64,000 nucleotides of DNA from Guyparkeria hydrothermalis (GCF_023555385.1 NZ_JAJSED010000001.1:1116001-1180000), one strand, 5' to 3'. Shown: positions 35,873 through 45,591, counted from the stretch's first letter. A program made the numbers and translations. The notes: generated from the letters alone by a model not told the origin.

Positions 35873-37045
35873 TCATGCAGCCTTGAGTGGCTGTGACGGA
35901 CCGAAATACTCGTAGTGGCGCCGGTTCTCCGGCACACCCAACGTCTCCAGCGCGTCGTCCACCACGGTCATGAACGGCGGCGGGCCAACGAAATAGCAGC
36001 GCGCTTGATGGTCGGGAAGGTAGCGGGCCAACAGGTCACGGTCGATGAGGCCGGCATGATCGGCACCCTCTCCGTGTTCGTAGATCGTGACTGCGTGCAT
36101 CTGTTCGGGATGTTCCTGTCGTAGCGCGGCAATCTCTTCGCCGAACGCATGATGATCGGCATCGAGGGCGGCATGCAGATAGACGACCCGACGCCCTTGC
36201 GCCAATGCCTGCCGTGCAAGCGGTAGCATCGGGGTCTGGCCCACGCCACCGCTGACCAACAGCAACGGCTCCTGTCCTTGCTCCAGGGTGAGATCCCCGG
36301 ACGGAGGCAGCAGATCCAGCGTATCGCCCACCTTCATCGCATCGTGGAGGTGTCGGCTGGCGCGACCTTCCGGATCGCGCTTCACGGAAATGCGATAGGT
36401 GCGCCCATTGGGCGTATCAGACAGGCTGTAATGCCGATACAAGGGTTCACCGTCGATGGTCAGGCGCACACCGATGAACTGACCGGGCTCGAAGTCCGCG
36501 ACTGCGCCACCATCCTCGGGCTCAAGCAGAAAGGAGCGGATCACCGCGCTTTCCTGCTGCATCGAGGCGATCCGGAAGCGACGCGTTCCGCGCCAGCCGC
36601 CCGGCAAGGATTCAAACGCGGCGTAGCGCGCGTCTTCCATCTCGATCAATAGTTCGGCGAGCTCCCAGTAAAGGGCCGTCCAGGCTTCGGCGATCTCGGG
36701 CGTGACTGCATCGCCCAGCACGTCGGCGACGGCGGCGATCAGGCACTCCCCGACGATCGGGTACTGGTCGGCACGAATCCCGAGCGAGACATGCTTGCTC
36801 ACCGCCACGGCCATCTTGTCGCGAACCATCTCGGGGTTACCCCGCATCTGGACATATGTCACGACGGCCGCTGCCAGGGCGCGCGGCTGCTGACCGCTCT
36901 TCTGGTTCGTCTCGTTGAACAGGGGTTTGACGTCAGGATAACGATCGAACATCAGGGGGTAGAACCGCTGGGTGATCGCCTCGATGTGTTCCGCAACGAG
37001 AGGTGCCGTCGTCTCGATGAGGTGTTCCTGGTCTTTTGTCATCAT
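35873..37045 (-). CDS. hmp: Flavohaemoglobin, nitric oxide dioxygenase
   Basis: Oxidises NO to nitrate with O2 and NAD(P)H. Residues 1-140 are a bacterial globin (FYPLMFDRYPDVKPLFNETNQKSG in part, proximal His in SKHVSLGI); 155-255 an FAD-binding domain with YRHYSLSD; 260-390 an NAD domain with SGGVGQTPML and the closing EYFGPS. Length 390, as in E. coli Hmp. The start is the first of two adjacent ATG codons; the frame is open further upstream without similarity. It is divergent from a NorR-type gene, the usual control arrangement for NO-responsive genes. Confidence 0.96.
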   Translation of the reverse strand: MMTKDQEHLIETTAPLVAEHIEAITQRFYPLMFDRYPDVKPLFNETNQKSGQQPRALAAAVVTYVQMRGNPEMVRDKMAVAVSKHVSLGIRADQYPIVGECLIAAVADVLGDAVTPEIAEAWTALYWELAELLIEMEDARYAAFESLPGGWRGTRRFRIASMQQESAVIRSFLLEPEDGGAVADFEPGQFIGVRLTIDGEPLYRHYSLSDTPNGRTYRISVKRDPEGRASRHLHDAMKVGDTLDLLPPSGDLTLEQGQEPLLLVSGGVGQTPMLPLARQALAQGRRVVYLHAALDADHHAFGEEIAALRQEHPEQMHAVTIYEHGEGADHAGLIDRDLLARYLPDHQARCYFVGPPPFMTVVDDALETLGVPENRRHYEYFGPSQPLKAA

Positions 37046-37189
37046 GCTCGGTTTCTCGGTGGGGATGGATAACGGCCCACTGATCGAGCAAGTGCCATGC
37101 CGGCGCCTTACGGACGACCATTCGTCTCGGGGATGGCCGCCATGGTGCTCTTTGGTGAGGAAATCACGCCCGAGTGTCAGGAGCGACAA

Positions 37190-37202
37190 TGTCGTTAAGA
37201 CA
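37190..37202. promoter_or_regulatory. Inverted repeat in the hmp-norR intergenic region
   Basis: TGTC-GTTAA-GACA, perfect 4-bp arms with a symmetric A/T core. It resembles the GTC/GAC dyads bound by NorR, but the spacing differs from the E. coli site, so assignment is tentative. Confidence 0.4.
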
Positions 37203-37222
37203 AAGCTTGTTGCTGTTAATAA

Positions 37223-37237
37223 AACAACATCGTTGTT
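37223..37237. promoter_or_regulatory. Perfect 15-bp dyad upstream of norR
   Basis: AACAAC-ATC-GTTGTT, 14 bases before the norR start codon, in an A/T-rich patch. Likely an operator for the divergent pair; the protein that binds is unknown. Confidence 0.5.
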
Positions 37238-37250
37238 ATAAGCACAGCCC

Positions 37251-38825
37251 ATGATGACCGAATTTCTGCATGCGTTACGTGAATTGCTCACCCAACTGGC
37301 CGAGGGAAATGACGACGAGACGCTAAGCCAGTATTGGCAGGCCGTACTCCGGGCCCTGGTGGGCAACTACCCTGCCGATGCGAGCTCCTTGCTGGTGATG
37401 GATGGCAACGTCCTCCGCCCGGTTGCCGTCCTGGGCCTGGACGACGAAGTCAGGGGACGCGAGTTCGCCCTGGCCGACACCCCTCGCCTGGCCGCCATCG
37501 CCGCGCACCCGTCCGTCTGCCGCTTCCCACCGGATACCGATCTCCCGGACCCGTTCGACGGGCTGCTCGACGAGGCGCTGACGCACGTTCACGACTGCGT
37601 CGGTGTCGCCCTGCGAGACAAGGGCGAGCTGACGGGCATCCTGACGTTGGATGCATTGCGTCCGGGCGATCTTGACCAGATCAACGAGAGCGAGCTTCGG
37701 GCAGCAGCGGAACTCCTGGCGACCTGTCTTCGTCTCGCCAGACGTCTGAACGCCACGCGCTCATTGCTGAGCGAGGTGCTGGACGACAACCATCGCCAGC
37801 CGCTGCTGAACCAATGGGCCAGTCCGGTGATGCGCGATCTGATGAAGGCCATCGACCTGGTTGCGCCGACGGAGATGAATGTCCTGCTCACCGGCGAGAC
37901 CGGCGTGGGGAAGGAACACGTCGTTCGCACGCTCCACGAGCGATCACGACGGCGCAAGGGCCCGCTGGTTCACGTCAATTGCGCCGCCTTGCCGGAGAAC
38001 CTCATCGAAAGCGCCCTGTTCGGCCATCGTCGCGGCGCGTTCTCGGGCGCAGTCAGCGATCACCGGGGGCACTTCGCCATGGCCGACGGGGGAACCCTGA
38101 TGCTCGACGAGATCGGTGAATTGCCCCTCTCGCTTCAACCCAAGCTACTCAGGGCCCTGCAGGAGGGCGAAATCCAGCCGCTGGGTCACGAGCGCTCCCA
38201 GCCTGTCGACGTCCGCGTGGTGGCGGTCACCAACCGTGACCTCACTACCGAGGTGACGGCCGGGCGTTTTCGCGAGGATCTCTATCACCGACTGGGCGTG
38301 TTTCCCCTGGACGTTCCTCCGCTTCGCAAGCGCATCGAAGACATCCCCCTCCTTGCCGGACATTTCCTGGAGGAGAACCGCGTGCGACTCGGGGTGGCCA
38401 ATCTCAGGCTGGAAAGGGACGCCGAGCGACTCCTGCTGCAATCCGATTGGCCCGGAAACATCCGAGAACTCGAACATGTCATTGCCCGCGCCTCGCTGCG
38501 GGCGCTGGGTGACGCCGAGTTTCGTTCACCAGATGAACGACGTAAGGGGATCGTCCCGATACGAAGCGAACATCTTGATTTGGCTCGACAGGACACACCC
38601 CGACAGGACGAGACCCCATCCAGTCAGGAAAAGCTCGAATCACTCGCGCCACACGGAAGCCTGCGGGAAGCGACCGCCCTGTTCCAACGAGACATGATCC
38701 GTCGGGCATTGGCCGCCGAGGACGGCAACTGGGCAGCCACCGCCCGTCGCCTCGAGATGGACCCCGGCAACCTGCATCGCATGGCGGTACGGCTCGGGAT
38801 CAAGACACCGGGAACAAACAAATAG
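37251..38825 (+). CDS. norR: NorR-like sigma-54-dependent NO-responsive activator
   Basis: 524 residues. An N-terminal GAF domain (1-165), in NorR the site of a mononuclear iron that senses NO; a central AAA+ domain with GETGVGKE (Walker A, near 213), GAFSGA loop near 263 that contacts sigma-54, and GGTLMLDEIGEL (Walker B); and a C-terminal Fis-type helix-turn-helix NWAATARRLEMDPGNLHRMAVRLG. It is divergent from hmp, which it probably activates. I did not find a convincing -24/-12 promoter for hmp, so this link rests on position and family. Confidence 0.92.
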   Translation: MMTEFLHALRELLTQLAEGNDDETLSQYWQAVLRALVGNYPADASSLLVMDGNVLRPVAVLGLDDEVRGREFALADTPRLAAIAAHPSVCRFPPDTDLPDPFDGLLDEALTHVHDCVGVALRDKGELTGILTLDALRPGDLDQINESELRAAAELLATCLRLARRLNATRSLLSEVLDDNHRQPLLNQWASPVMRDLMKAIDLVAPTEMNVLLTGETGVGKEHVVRTLHERSRRRKGPLVHVNCAALPENLIESALFGHRRGAFSGAVSDHRGHFAMADGGTLMLDEIGELPLSLQPKLLRALQEGEIQPLGHERSQPVDVRVVAVTNRDLTTEVTAGRFREDLYHRLGVFPLDVPPLRKRIEDIPLLAGHFLEENRVRLGVANLRLERDAERLLLQSDWPGNIRELEHVIARASLRALGDAEFRSPDERRKGIVPIRSEHLDLARQDTPRQDETPSSQEKLESLAPHGSLREATALFQRDMIRRALAAEDGNWAATARRLEMDPGNLHRMAVRLGIKTPGTNK

Positions 38826-38838
38826 CCGACGAGACCGG

Positions 38839-39294
38839 CTAATCCTTGGCGGAGTGGAAATGCTCCCGGTAGGCCGACCGGAACGCGGCGTGGCAATCGA
38901 GACAACCGTTCTGCAGACGACCGAACGCGGAGATGACCGCCGAGCCATCACCGCCGGCCGCCGTGTCCGCCAGGCTGGACGCCGCTTCGTGCACCTCTTT
39001 GTCGTACTTCTTGAATTGCGCCACCTCCGTGCCAGCAAACGCCATGATGCGGACACGTTCGCTCATGGGCGGCCGCGGGTGATTCGCAATCGCCTCGGCG
39101 TGTTCCGCCACGCGAATCCAGTCCTCATGGGTAATGCCCTCGGTAATACCCACCATTTGGTCACCCAGGTCTTCCATGATCTCGTGGAACTCGTGCGGGG
39201 CGGCGCCCTCATCAGCCAACGCCCCGCCGGCTGCTCCTGCACCGGCAAGCGCCAGGATCGCTACCCACGCCCCGATGCGGTTCGATATGTTCAT
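38839..39294 (-). CDS. Cytochrome c'-like periplasmic protein
   Basis: 151 residues with a Sec signal peptide (1-27, ending GGALA). A single haem motif CLDCH sits near the C-terminus (GCLDCHAAFRSAYREHF), the hallmark of four-helix-bundle class II cytochromes c. Cytochromes c' bind NO and are linked to NO tolerance, which fits the neighbouring hmp and norR. AGGAGG precedes the ATG. It is convergent with norR, 13 bases apart. I cannot tell a true c' from a cytochrome c-556 without alignment. Confidence 0.85.
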   Translation of the reverse strand: MNISNRIGAWVAILALAGAGAAGGALADEGAAPHEFHEIMEDLGDQMVGITEGITHEDWIRVAEHAEAIANHPRPPMSERVRIMAFAGTEVAQFKKYDKEVHEAASSLADTAAGGDGSAVISAFGRLQNGCLDCHAAFRSAYREHFHSAKD

Positions 39295-39329
39295 GATGTA
39301 TTCCCTCCTGTTGGAACAACGACCGGTTA

Positions 39330-39959
39330 TCACGGTTCGATACCGCGCCGATAGATGGCAAACGCCCCCGATGCACGCTCTCGCACAAGCACCGGATCGC
39401 CAGCGATCAGCGACTGCATCACCAGCCCCTGGATCGTGCCAATAAACAGACTTGCCGCCGCCTCGACATCCACGGTTGCGTCGACCTCCCCGGCTTGCTG
39501 ACCATCGCGAAGCAGTCCGGCAACCTTGTCGGTGTAACGACCGACCAACTCCCTCACCATGCGCTTGGGCAAACGATCGCCGTGGTGCTGCAGTTCGCCG
39601 AATACCATCCGCGGCACACCCGGGTGATCGGTGACGAATCCGACATGGGCATGGAACATGGCCTCGAGCTTCGCGGTCGGTGAATCGATGCCTCGAATGG
39701 CGCTGTCGATTCGCTTCATGAGTCGACGAGCCACCCACTGGATCACCCCGGCGAAGATCGCCTCCTTGTTCGGGAAATGACGGAACAACGCGCCCTGAGT
39801 CACGCCCATCTTCTCGGCGATCGCCTTGGTGCTGATCCCGTTGGGGTTTTGCTCTCCCGCGAGATCGACCACGGCACGCGCCGTCTCGTCCCGTCTCTCT
39901 TCGGATGGCAGATACTGGCGAGAACGAACCGACTCATGTTCGTTGTTGGATGGCGACAA
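39330..39959 (-). CDS. TetR-family regulator of the adjacent RND pump
   Basis: 209 residues. The N-terminal helix-turn-helix is GISTKAIAEKMGVTQGALFRHFPNKEAIF, in part, standard TetR. The C-terminal part (about 90-205) resembles TetR_C ligand-binding domains with DHPGVPRMVFGEL. The start is TTG, supported by GAGGA at 8 bases. It is divergent from the membrane-fusion/RND operon across 164 bases that contain a palindrome, so it most likely represses that operon and itself. Confidence 0.9.
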   Translation of the reverse strand: MSPSNNEHESVRSRQYLPSEERRDETARAVVDLAGEQNPNGISTKAIAEKMGVTQGALFRHFPNKEAIFAGVIQWVARRLMKRIDSAIRGIDSPTAKLEAMFHAHVGFVTDHPGVPRMVFGELQHHGDRLPKRMVRELVGRYTDKVAGLLRDGQQAGEVDATVDVEAAASLFIGTIQGLVMQSLIAGDPVLVRERASGAFAIYRRGIEP

Positions 39960-39975
39960 TGTTCGATCCTCAAAA

Positions 39976-39997
39976 AAAGTAATTGATCACTATCTTT
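39976..39997. promoter_or_regulatory. Palindromic operator for the TetR regulator
   Basis: AAAG-TAATTGATCACTAT-CTTT: an imperfect 22-bp palindrome centred on TGATCA in the divergent intergenic region. TGATCA-type half sites recur near 40060 (TCGATCACTT). Confidence 0.5.
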
Positions 39998-40123
39998 TGG
40001 CATGAGCCAGCACATGTCAACGCTTGACAGAAGCCCGGGGCGGCAGGAGAAGATAGCAGTCGATCACTTCTGGACTGGCGCCTCGTTGGTCGCCTCCGCT
40101 CGTCAAGATCAAAGGGACTTCCC

Positions 40124-41479
40124 ATGGCGACACGCCTTACCCGCACACTGACCGTATTCGCCGGCCTCCTCATCGGCGGGATCATCCTGGCGTCATTTAT
40201 CGCGACCCGGCAGGGCCCGCCCGAAAGCGACGAGGCCCTGCAAAAACCGGCGGTGCGGTTTATCGAAGCCACCCCGATACGACCAACGCTTCAAGCCACC
40301 GGCTTTGGAACCGTCCAATCCGCCCGGCCCTGGGCAGCCATTGCCAACGTCTCCGGTCGGGTGGTGAGCCGTCACGCGGGGTTGGAGAACGGCGAATTCA
40401 TCGAAGCCGGAACCGAGCTCCTGGTGATCGACCCCAGCCGATACGAACTGGCGCTCGAACAAGCGAATGCCGACCTCAAGGGCATCGAGGCCGAGCGTCG
40501 AGAACTCCTGCAGGAACAACAAAACACCGAAGCGCTGTACGAACTGGAGCGCCAGCGATTGGCACTGGCCGAGCGGGAGCTGTCTCGCGCCGAGTCACTT
40601 GCCAACCGAGACATGCTCTCGGCGAACCAGCTGGATACCCAGCGGCGCGCGACGATCCAGCAACGACAATCAACGCAAACCCTGGCAAACCAACTCGCCC
40701 AGATCCCCGTCAAGCTCGACCGCTTGGCAGCTCGACGGGAGCAGGCCGAAGTCCGTCGGGAACTCGCTCGGGAAGACCTTGCCGACACGCGCATCACCGC
40801 CCCATTCGACATGCGGATCGGGAAGGTCGAGGTCGAATCCGGCCAACAGGTCTCGCGTGGGCAGCGTCTTTTCGTTGCCGACGGTATCCAGGTGGCCGAA
40901 GCACCCATTCAGATCTCATTTGCCCACATGCGCGATCTGGTCGCCGGGCTCGGGGAAAATGCCCTGACTCTCAAGGGCCCCGTGCCCTCTACCGAGGCAC
41001 TCTCGGGCATCGATGTCCGGATTCTCACCGGCTCGGGGGAACGGGCAAGCTGGGATGCACGAATCGTCCGGGTGGCCGAAGGGCTCGACCTGGCGACTCG
41101 CACGCTGCAGGTCATCACGGCCATCGACCAGCCTTATCGAAACGCTCAACCGCCCCGACGACCGGCCCTTGTCCCGGGCACGTTTGTCGAGGGGCGATTC
41201 ACGGTCGCGACAAGTGAGTCGCGGCTGGTTGTCCCGGTCGAAGCGGTCCATCAGGGCCAGGTCTATCTCGTCGACGAGCAAGACCGACTGGAACGGCGCG
41301 ACGTCCGAACCTCCCGTCCGCAAAACGGTTGGGTCATCGTGGAAACGGGCGTGAAGCCCGGCGATCGGGTGATCATCGACGACCCCGTCCCGGCCATCGA
41401 CGGGATGGCATTGCGACCACGTCACGACCCTGACGCTCAGAAGGCCCTGGTCGAAATGGCCACCGGAGAGACGACGTGA
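40124..41479 (+). CDS. RND efflux periplasmic adaptor (membrane fusion protein)
   Basis: 451 residues. An N-terminal membrane anchor (LTVFAGLLIGGIILASFIA in part), a biotinyl-lipoyl-like domain (FGTVQSARPWAAIANVSGRVV...), a coiled-coil hairpin (about 105-215, rich in Glu/Arg/Leu), and beta-barrel domains with DTRITAPFDMRIGKVEVESGQ. It links the inner-membrane pump to an outer-membrane factor, which is not encoded here. The stop overlaps the next start by GTGA, so the two are coupled. Confidence 0.92.
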   Translation: MATRLTRTLTVFAGLLIGGIILASFIATRQGPPESDEALQKPAVRFIEATPIRPTLQATGFGTVQSARPWAAIANVSGRVVSRHAGLENGEFIEAGTELLVIDPSRYELALEQANADLKGIEAERRELLQEQQNTEALYELERQRLALAERELSRAESLANRDMLSANQLDTQRRATIQQRQSTQTLANQLAQIPVKLDRLAARREQAEVRRELAREDLADTRITAPFDMRIGKVEVESGQQVSRGQRLFVADGIQVAEAPIQISFAHMRDLVAGLGENALTLKGPVPSTEALSGIDVRILTGSGERASWDARIVRVAEGLDLATRTLQVITAIDQPYRNAQPPRRPALVPGTFVEGRFTVATSESRLVVPVEAVHQGQVYLVDEQDRLERRDVRTSRPQNGWVIVETGVKPGDRVIIDDPVPAIDGMALRPRHDPDAQKALVEMATGETT

Positions 41480-44400
41480 TCCGGTGGTTCGCCGGCCATC
41501 CGACGGCCGCCAACCTGCTGCTGATCCTATTGCTGGCCGTCGGCGCGTTCAGCGCACCGCAGTTGATCCGGGAGACCTTTCCCGACTATCAGCCAGTCGA
41601 GGCGGCGATATCGGTCGAATACCGGGGGGCCACGGCCGCCGATGTCGAGGAAAACATCTGCCTGCGCCTGGACGACGCGCTGGCCGGGGTGGGAGACCTC
41701 GAGGAGTTCGTCTGTCACGCCCAGGACAACCTGGCCGATGCCGTCGCGAAAATGGAACCCGACGGGGAAGCCAGCCGCTTCCTGGATGACATCCGTACCG
41801 AGATCGACGCGATCATCGATTTCCCCGAACAGGCTCGCCCCCCGATCATCCGCGAGCTGCATCGCAACGATCTGGTTGCTGCACTGGCCGTTCGGGCCGA
41901 CACCAGCCTTCCCCATCTTGAGAGCTACGCCCGGTCGCTGGAAGACCGTCTGCGTCGGCTCGACGGGGTGAGCGACGTCAGGCTCGCGGGGCTCTCCGAT
42001 CGACGCTGGGAGGTGCGGCTTTCCCGAGACGAACTTCGGCAGTACGGGCTGACCGTACGCGACGTCGCCAACGTCATCCGACAGCAGAACATCGACCTGC
42101 CGATCGGCACCATCGAGAGCGATCGTCAGGAAATCCAGCTTCGGTTCGTCGACCAGAGAAGGAATGTGGATGCGCTCGCGTCGCTGCCCGCCCTACGCTC
42201 GGCTTCGGGGGCCGAGATAACACTCGGCGAGATCGCCGAAATCACTGAAACCTACGAGCGCCCCGAAGAACGGATCGACTACGACGGCCAGCGAGCCGTG
42301 GTGCTGGAGGTGTTCAAGAGCCGCTCGGAGGATGCCCTCGACGTGATGGCGGGCCTCAAGGCATTCATGGCCGAGGAACAGGCCGCACGAGGCGAATCGG
42401 TCGCGCTGACGATTACCCAGGACATGACGTCGATCGTCGAGGATCGGCTGCAGATGCTGGTGAAGAACGGCATCGCCGGACTGATTCTGGTCACGCTGGT
42501 GATGAGTCTTTTCTTCCGCCCGCGACTGGCGATTTGGGCTGTGCTGGGCCTGCCCGTCGCCTTCGCCGGCGCTTTCTTTGCCATGAGTCTGTTCGGCCTG
42601 TCGCTGAACATGATCACCCTGGTCGCCCTACTGATGGCGGTGGGTATCGTGATGGACGATTCGGTCGTACTGACCGATCACATCGTCGAACAGCTCAAAC
42701 GGCAGCCCAGCACCCTGGAGGCGGTGAGCATCGGGGCCCGGGGGATTCTGCCGGGCGTCATGTCCTCGTTCTTGACGACAGTTGCGGTATTCGCGCCACT
42801 GTCCTTCCTCGCCGGCGAACTCGGGGCGGTGCTCGAGGTGCTGCCCGTGGTCCTGATCGCAGCGCTTGCCGCAAGCCTGGTCGAGGCCTTCTGGATCCTG
42901 CCACACCACCTCAAGCACAGTGCCGAACGGCATGACCTGACCGCGGACCCCGCCGACGAAACGGGCTGGCACGGTCGGTTTCACCGGGGATTCGAACGAT
43001 TCCGCGAACGCGTTGGCCGGCTAGCCGACACCGCTATCCGTTTCCGCTACCTGACGGCGGCCGGCCTTCTGGTCATCCTGTTGGGTTCGGTGGGCTTTAT
43101 TGCCGGTGGCAACGTGAAGATGGAAGCGATGCCCGATATCGAAGGCGATGTCCTGGAGGCACGGATCCTGATGCCACAAGGAACGCCGCTTGAGCGCACC
43201 GAGGAGGTCGCGGAACAGGTGGCAAACACCGTGCAGCAGGTGGGCGCAGCGAAGGATAACGAACAACCGGGCGGCCAGCGCTTGGTCGAAGCCGTTCAGA
43301 TTCGCTACGGACAGAATGCGAGCGCGAACGAAGTCGGGCCTCACGTCGCGACTGTTTCCGTCGACCTGCTGACCGCGGAAGAACGCAGCACGACCCTGGA
43401 CGAATTGACGAGCGCCTGGGAGGCCGCCCTGCCCCGAATCGACGGCCTGGTTCGCCTGAACATCCAGGAACCCGGTTTCGGTCCGGCAGGCATACCGATC
43501 GAGATCCGCCTGATGGGCGAGGACCTCGATGCATTGAAGGCGGCATCCCTGGACGTTCAAAACGCCCTGGCCGACTACGACGGGGTGTACAACATCATCG
43601 ACGACCTTCGCCCTGGCAAACCGCAACGACAGCTACATCTCGCCCCGGGGAGTTACGCCCTGGGGTTCACCGCCCAAGAGATCGCCGACCAGTTGCGAAC
43701 GGGCGTGCTGGGCGATCGGCTCACCACATTGCAGATCGGCGATCAGCCCGTCGACCTAGTCGTGCGCCAGACCGACGACGAACGTGGCCGCATCGACTTT
43801 CTCGAACAGAGCGTCATCCTCTCGCCCTCGGGCGAGGCCGTACCGCTGACCGAACTGGTCGATGTTGTCGACACCCGCGAGTGGGCACGCATTACACGCA
43901 TCGACGGGCAACGGACCGTGACGGTCTCGGCCCATGTCGACGTGAAGCGGAACAACGCCCAGGCCATCGTGGACGACTTTGGAACCACCCTCGCCCCGAA
44001 GCTCAAAGACACCTATCCATCCCTCGACATCGGCTACGAGGGACAGGTGGCCCGGTCCGCCGAAACCGGTCAGTCGATTGCGCGTGGCCTGCTTATCGGA
44101 CTGATCGGGGTTTTCCTGATCCTCTCCTACCAGTTCCGAAGCTACGTCGAACCGCTGATCGTCATGCTCGCCATCCCGCTCGCATTCCTCGGCGCGGTAT
44201 GGGGTCACGTCCTCATGGGATACAACCTGTCGATGCCCTCGCTGGTCGGTGCCGCGTCACTTGCGGGCATCGTGGTGAACAACGCCATCCTGCTGGTGCA
44301 ATTCATCAAGAAGTACCGCGACGACGACGGCATGGATGCAATCAGCGCCGCCGGGAAGGCCAGCCGCGCTAGAACCCGCGCAATCTTCATCTCGTCATCG

Positions 44401-44634
44401 ACCACGATCGCCGGACTTCTTCCGCTGCTGGCCGAAACATCCACTCAGGCAACCGCCATCATTCCGCTTGCCATTGCCGTGGTCTTCGGCTTGCTGGTCT
44501 CCACGGTTCTGGTTTTGCTGGTGCTGCCCGCGCTGTATGTGATCCTCGATGATCTGGGCGGCACCCATGAGCGACGCATGATTGGATCTCCGCCCCACTC
44601 GGCCGCTCAGGGCGTCAACTCCACCCCGAAGTAG
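41476..44634 (+). CDS. RND efflux pump, inner-membrane permease
   Basis: 1052 residues, start GTG coupled to the adaptor. Twelve membrane segments in the RND layout, with the proton relay pair in TM4 (LLMAVGIVMDDSVVLTDHIV, two Asp) and large periplasmic loops. It belongs to the AcrB/MexF-like hydrophobe-amphiphile or the less studied VceB/YegN-like groups; substrates cannot be told. Its last 28 bases overlap the convergent DUF3147 gene. The TetR gene upstream suggests induction by a small molecule. Confidence 0.94.
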   Translation: MIRWFAGHPTAANLLLILLLAVGAFSAPQLIRETFPDYQPVEAAISVEYRGATAADVEENICLRLDDALAGVGDLEEFVCHAQDNLADAVAKMEPDGEASRFLDDIRTEIDAIIDFPEQARPPIIRELHRNDLVAALAVRADTSLPHLESYARSLEDRLRRLDGVSDVRLAGLSDRRWEVRLSRDELRQYGLTVRDVANVIRQQNIDLPIGTIESDRQEIQLRFVDQRRNVDALASLPALRSASGAEITLGEIAEITETYERPEERIDYDGQRAVVLEVFKSRSEDALDVMAGLKAFMAEEQAARGESVALTITQDMTSIVEDRLQMLVKNGIAGLILVTLVMSLFFRPRLAIWAVLGLPVAFAGAFFAMSLFGLSLNMITLVALLMAVGIVMDDSVVLTDHIVEQLKRQPSTLEAVSIGARGILPGVMSSFLTTVAVFAPLSFLAGELGAVLEVLPVVLIAALAASLVEAFWILPHHLKHSAERHDLTADPADETGWHGRFHRGFERFRERVGRLADTAIRFRYLTAAGLLVILLGSVGFIAGGNVKMEAMPDIEGDVLEARILMPQGTPLERTEEVAEQVANTVQQVGAAKDNEQPGGQRLVEAVQIRYGQNASANEVGPHVATVSVDLLTAEERSTTLDELTSAWEAALPRIDGLVRLNIQEPGFGPAGIPIEIRLMGEDLDALKAASLDVQNALADYDGVYNIIDDLRPGKPQRQLHLAPGSYALGFTAQEIADQLRTGVLGDRLTTLQIGDQPVDLVVRQTDDERGRIDFLEQSVILSPSGEAVPLTELVDVVDTREWARITRIDGQRTVTVSAHVDVKRNNAQAIVDDFGTTLAPKLKDTYPSLDIGYEGQVARSAETGQSIARGLLIGLIGVFLILSYQFRSYVEPLIVMLAIPLAFLGAVWGHVLMGYNLSMPSLVGAASLAGIVVNNAILLVQFIKKYRDDDGMDAISAAGKASRARTRAIFISSSTTIAGLLPLLAETSTQATAIIPLAIAVVFGLLVSTVLVLLVLPALYVILDDLGGTHERRMIGSPPHSAAQGVNSTPK

Positions 44635-44960
44635 CGAGCGACGAAGGTAAACAGCCAGAAGGAAGCCACCGTGATGGCGGCACTGGTGACCATCGTGGGC
44701 CAGAACACGATCCGTCCCAGCAGAAACGGGAAGGTCAGGAACATCGGCAGTGTCGGCACGACGTACCAGAACGTGTACCAGGCATGATTGGCCACCTTCT
44801 CCTGCGAGCCGGTCTCGATGTGAAGCCAGATCAGCGCAAGGATCGTAACCAGCGGCAGGGCGGCGATCAGTGCCCCGAGCTTGTCGCTGCGTTTCGCCAC
44901 TTCGGAGACCAGCACCACGATCCCCGCCGTGCTCAGATACTTGACCACCAACCAGCCCAT
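44607..44960 (-). CDS. DUF3147 small inner-membrane protein
   Basis: 117 residues with four predicted membrane helices (LVVKYLSTAGIVVLVSEVAK, LGALIAALPLVTILALIWL, YTFWYVVPTLPMFLTFPFLL, TSAAITVASFWLFTFVA, each in part). This is the DUF3147 pattern; function unknown. GGAGG lies before the chosen ATG, while the longer frame upstream has no support. It overlaps the end of the RND gene tail-to-tail. Confidence 0.85.
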   Translation of the reverse strand: MGWLVVKYLSTAGIVVLVSEVAKRSDKLGALIAALPLVTILALIWLHIETGSQEKVANHAWYTFWYVVPTLPMFLTFPFLLGRIVFWPTMVTSAAITVASFWLFTFVARYFGVELTP

Positions 44961-45168
44961 GACGCCCTCCTTCCATTCTTGGCCCCTGGCGCACGCGGCC
45001 ATCAACCGGTGATGACCTTGTGGGCCCACGGACATGCCACGCTGTATCGGATATCCCGACAGGCACCGCTGTCGACGGGCGGAACCGCAGTAACCATCCC
45101 CTTGTCCGAGCCCAAACATGGCGGTTGCCGCCGGCGCGAAGCAACCCTTATAGTAGCTTGCGCACCGC

Positions 45169-45591
45169 GTGGCCGATCCGTTCGGTCATGACTATGCCAC
45201 CACACCGGGACGTTCCTTGATCCAACGCCTGCAACAACAGATTGCCCGTCACCGACGCCTTGTCGGACTGCTCTGCCTGACGGTCGTCCTGCAGACGCTA
45301 TGGTGCTGTGCCTGGCATATCCACACCTCCCCGCACGTGGAAGCGGAAGCGGTCGGCACGACCCACCTCGGGCACCACGAATCCCACGCGGACTCACCGA
45401 CCGACGCCGTCGAGGTCGAACCGACTGCCGTGCTGAAGTTCTTCAGCGAGGGCCTCGGCCTGATCGTGGTTCTTTCCCTGCTGATCGCCCTACCAATGAC
45501 GCAGGCGATCCGCGCCCCGCTGACCACACCAGCGCTTTCCTCGTCTCGGCTGAGACTACGGCCACCCGAACGCGCCCCGCCCCTGGCCTGA
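45169..45591 (+). CDS. CzcI-like His-rich membrane/periplasmic protein
   Basis: 140 residues from a GTG start (no ATG in frame; ribosome site weak, so the start is uncertain). One hydrophobic segment (RLVGLLCLTVVLQTLWCCAWHI in part), then a His/Asp/Glu stretch (HTSPHVEAEAVGTTHLGHHESH) able to bind metal, and a second hydrophobic part with the tail RPPERAPPLA. Small proteins of this form stand before czcC in many czc operons (CzcI). Function of CzcI is poorly known; regulation or metal sensing is suggested in the literature. Confidence 0.68.
   Translation: MADPFGHDYATTPGRSLIQRLQQQIARHRRLVGLLCLTVVLQTLWCCAWHIHTSPHVEAEAVGTTHLGHHESHADSPTDAVEVEPTAVLKFFSEGLGLIVVLSLLIALPMTQAIRAPLTTPALSSSRLRLRPPERAPPLA

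Noticed and set aside
37046-37189. Sigma-54 promoter for hmp
   Set aside because: TGGCACTTGC is present on the minus strand, but the -24 and -12 elements have no spacer between them, so it is not a usable -24/-12 promoter.
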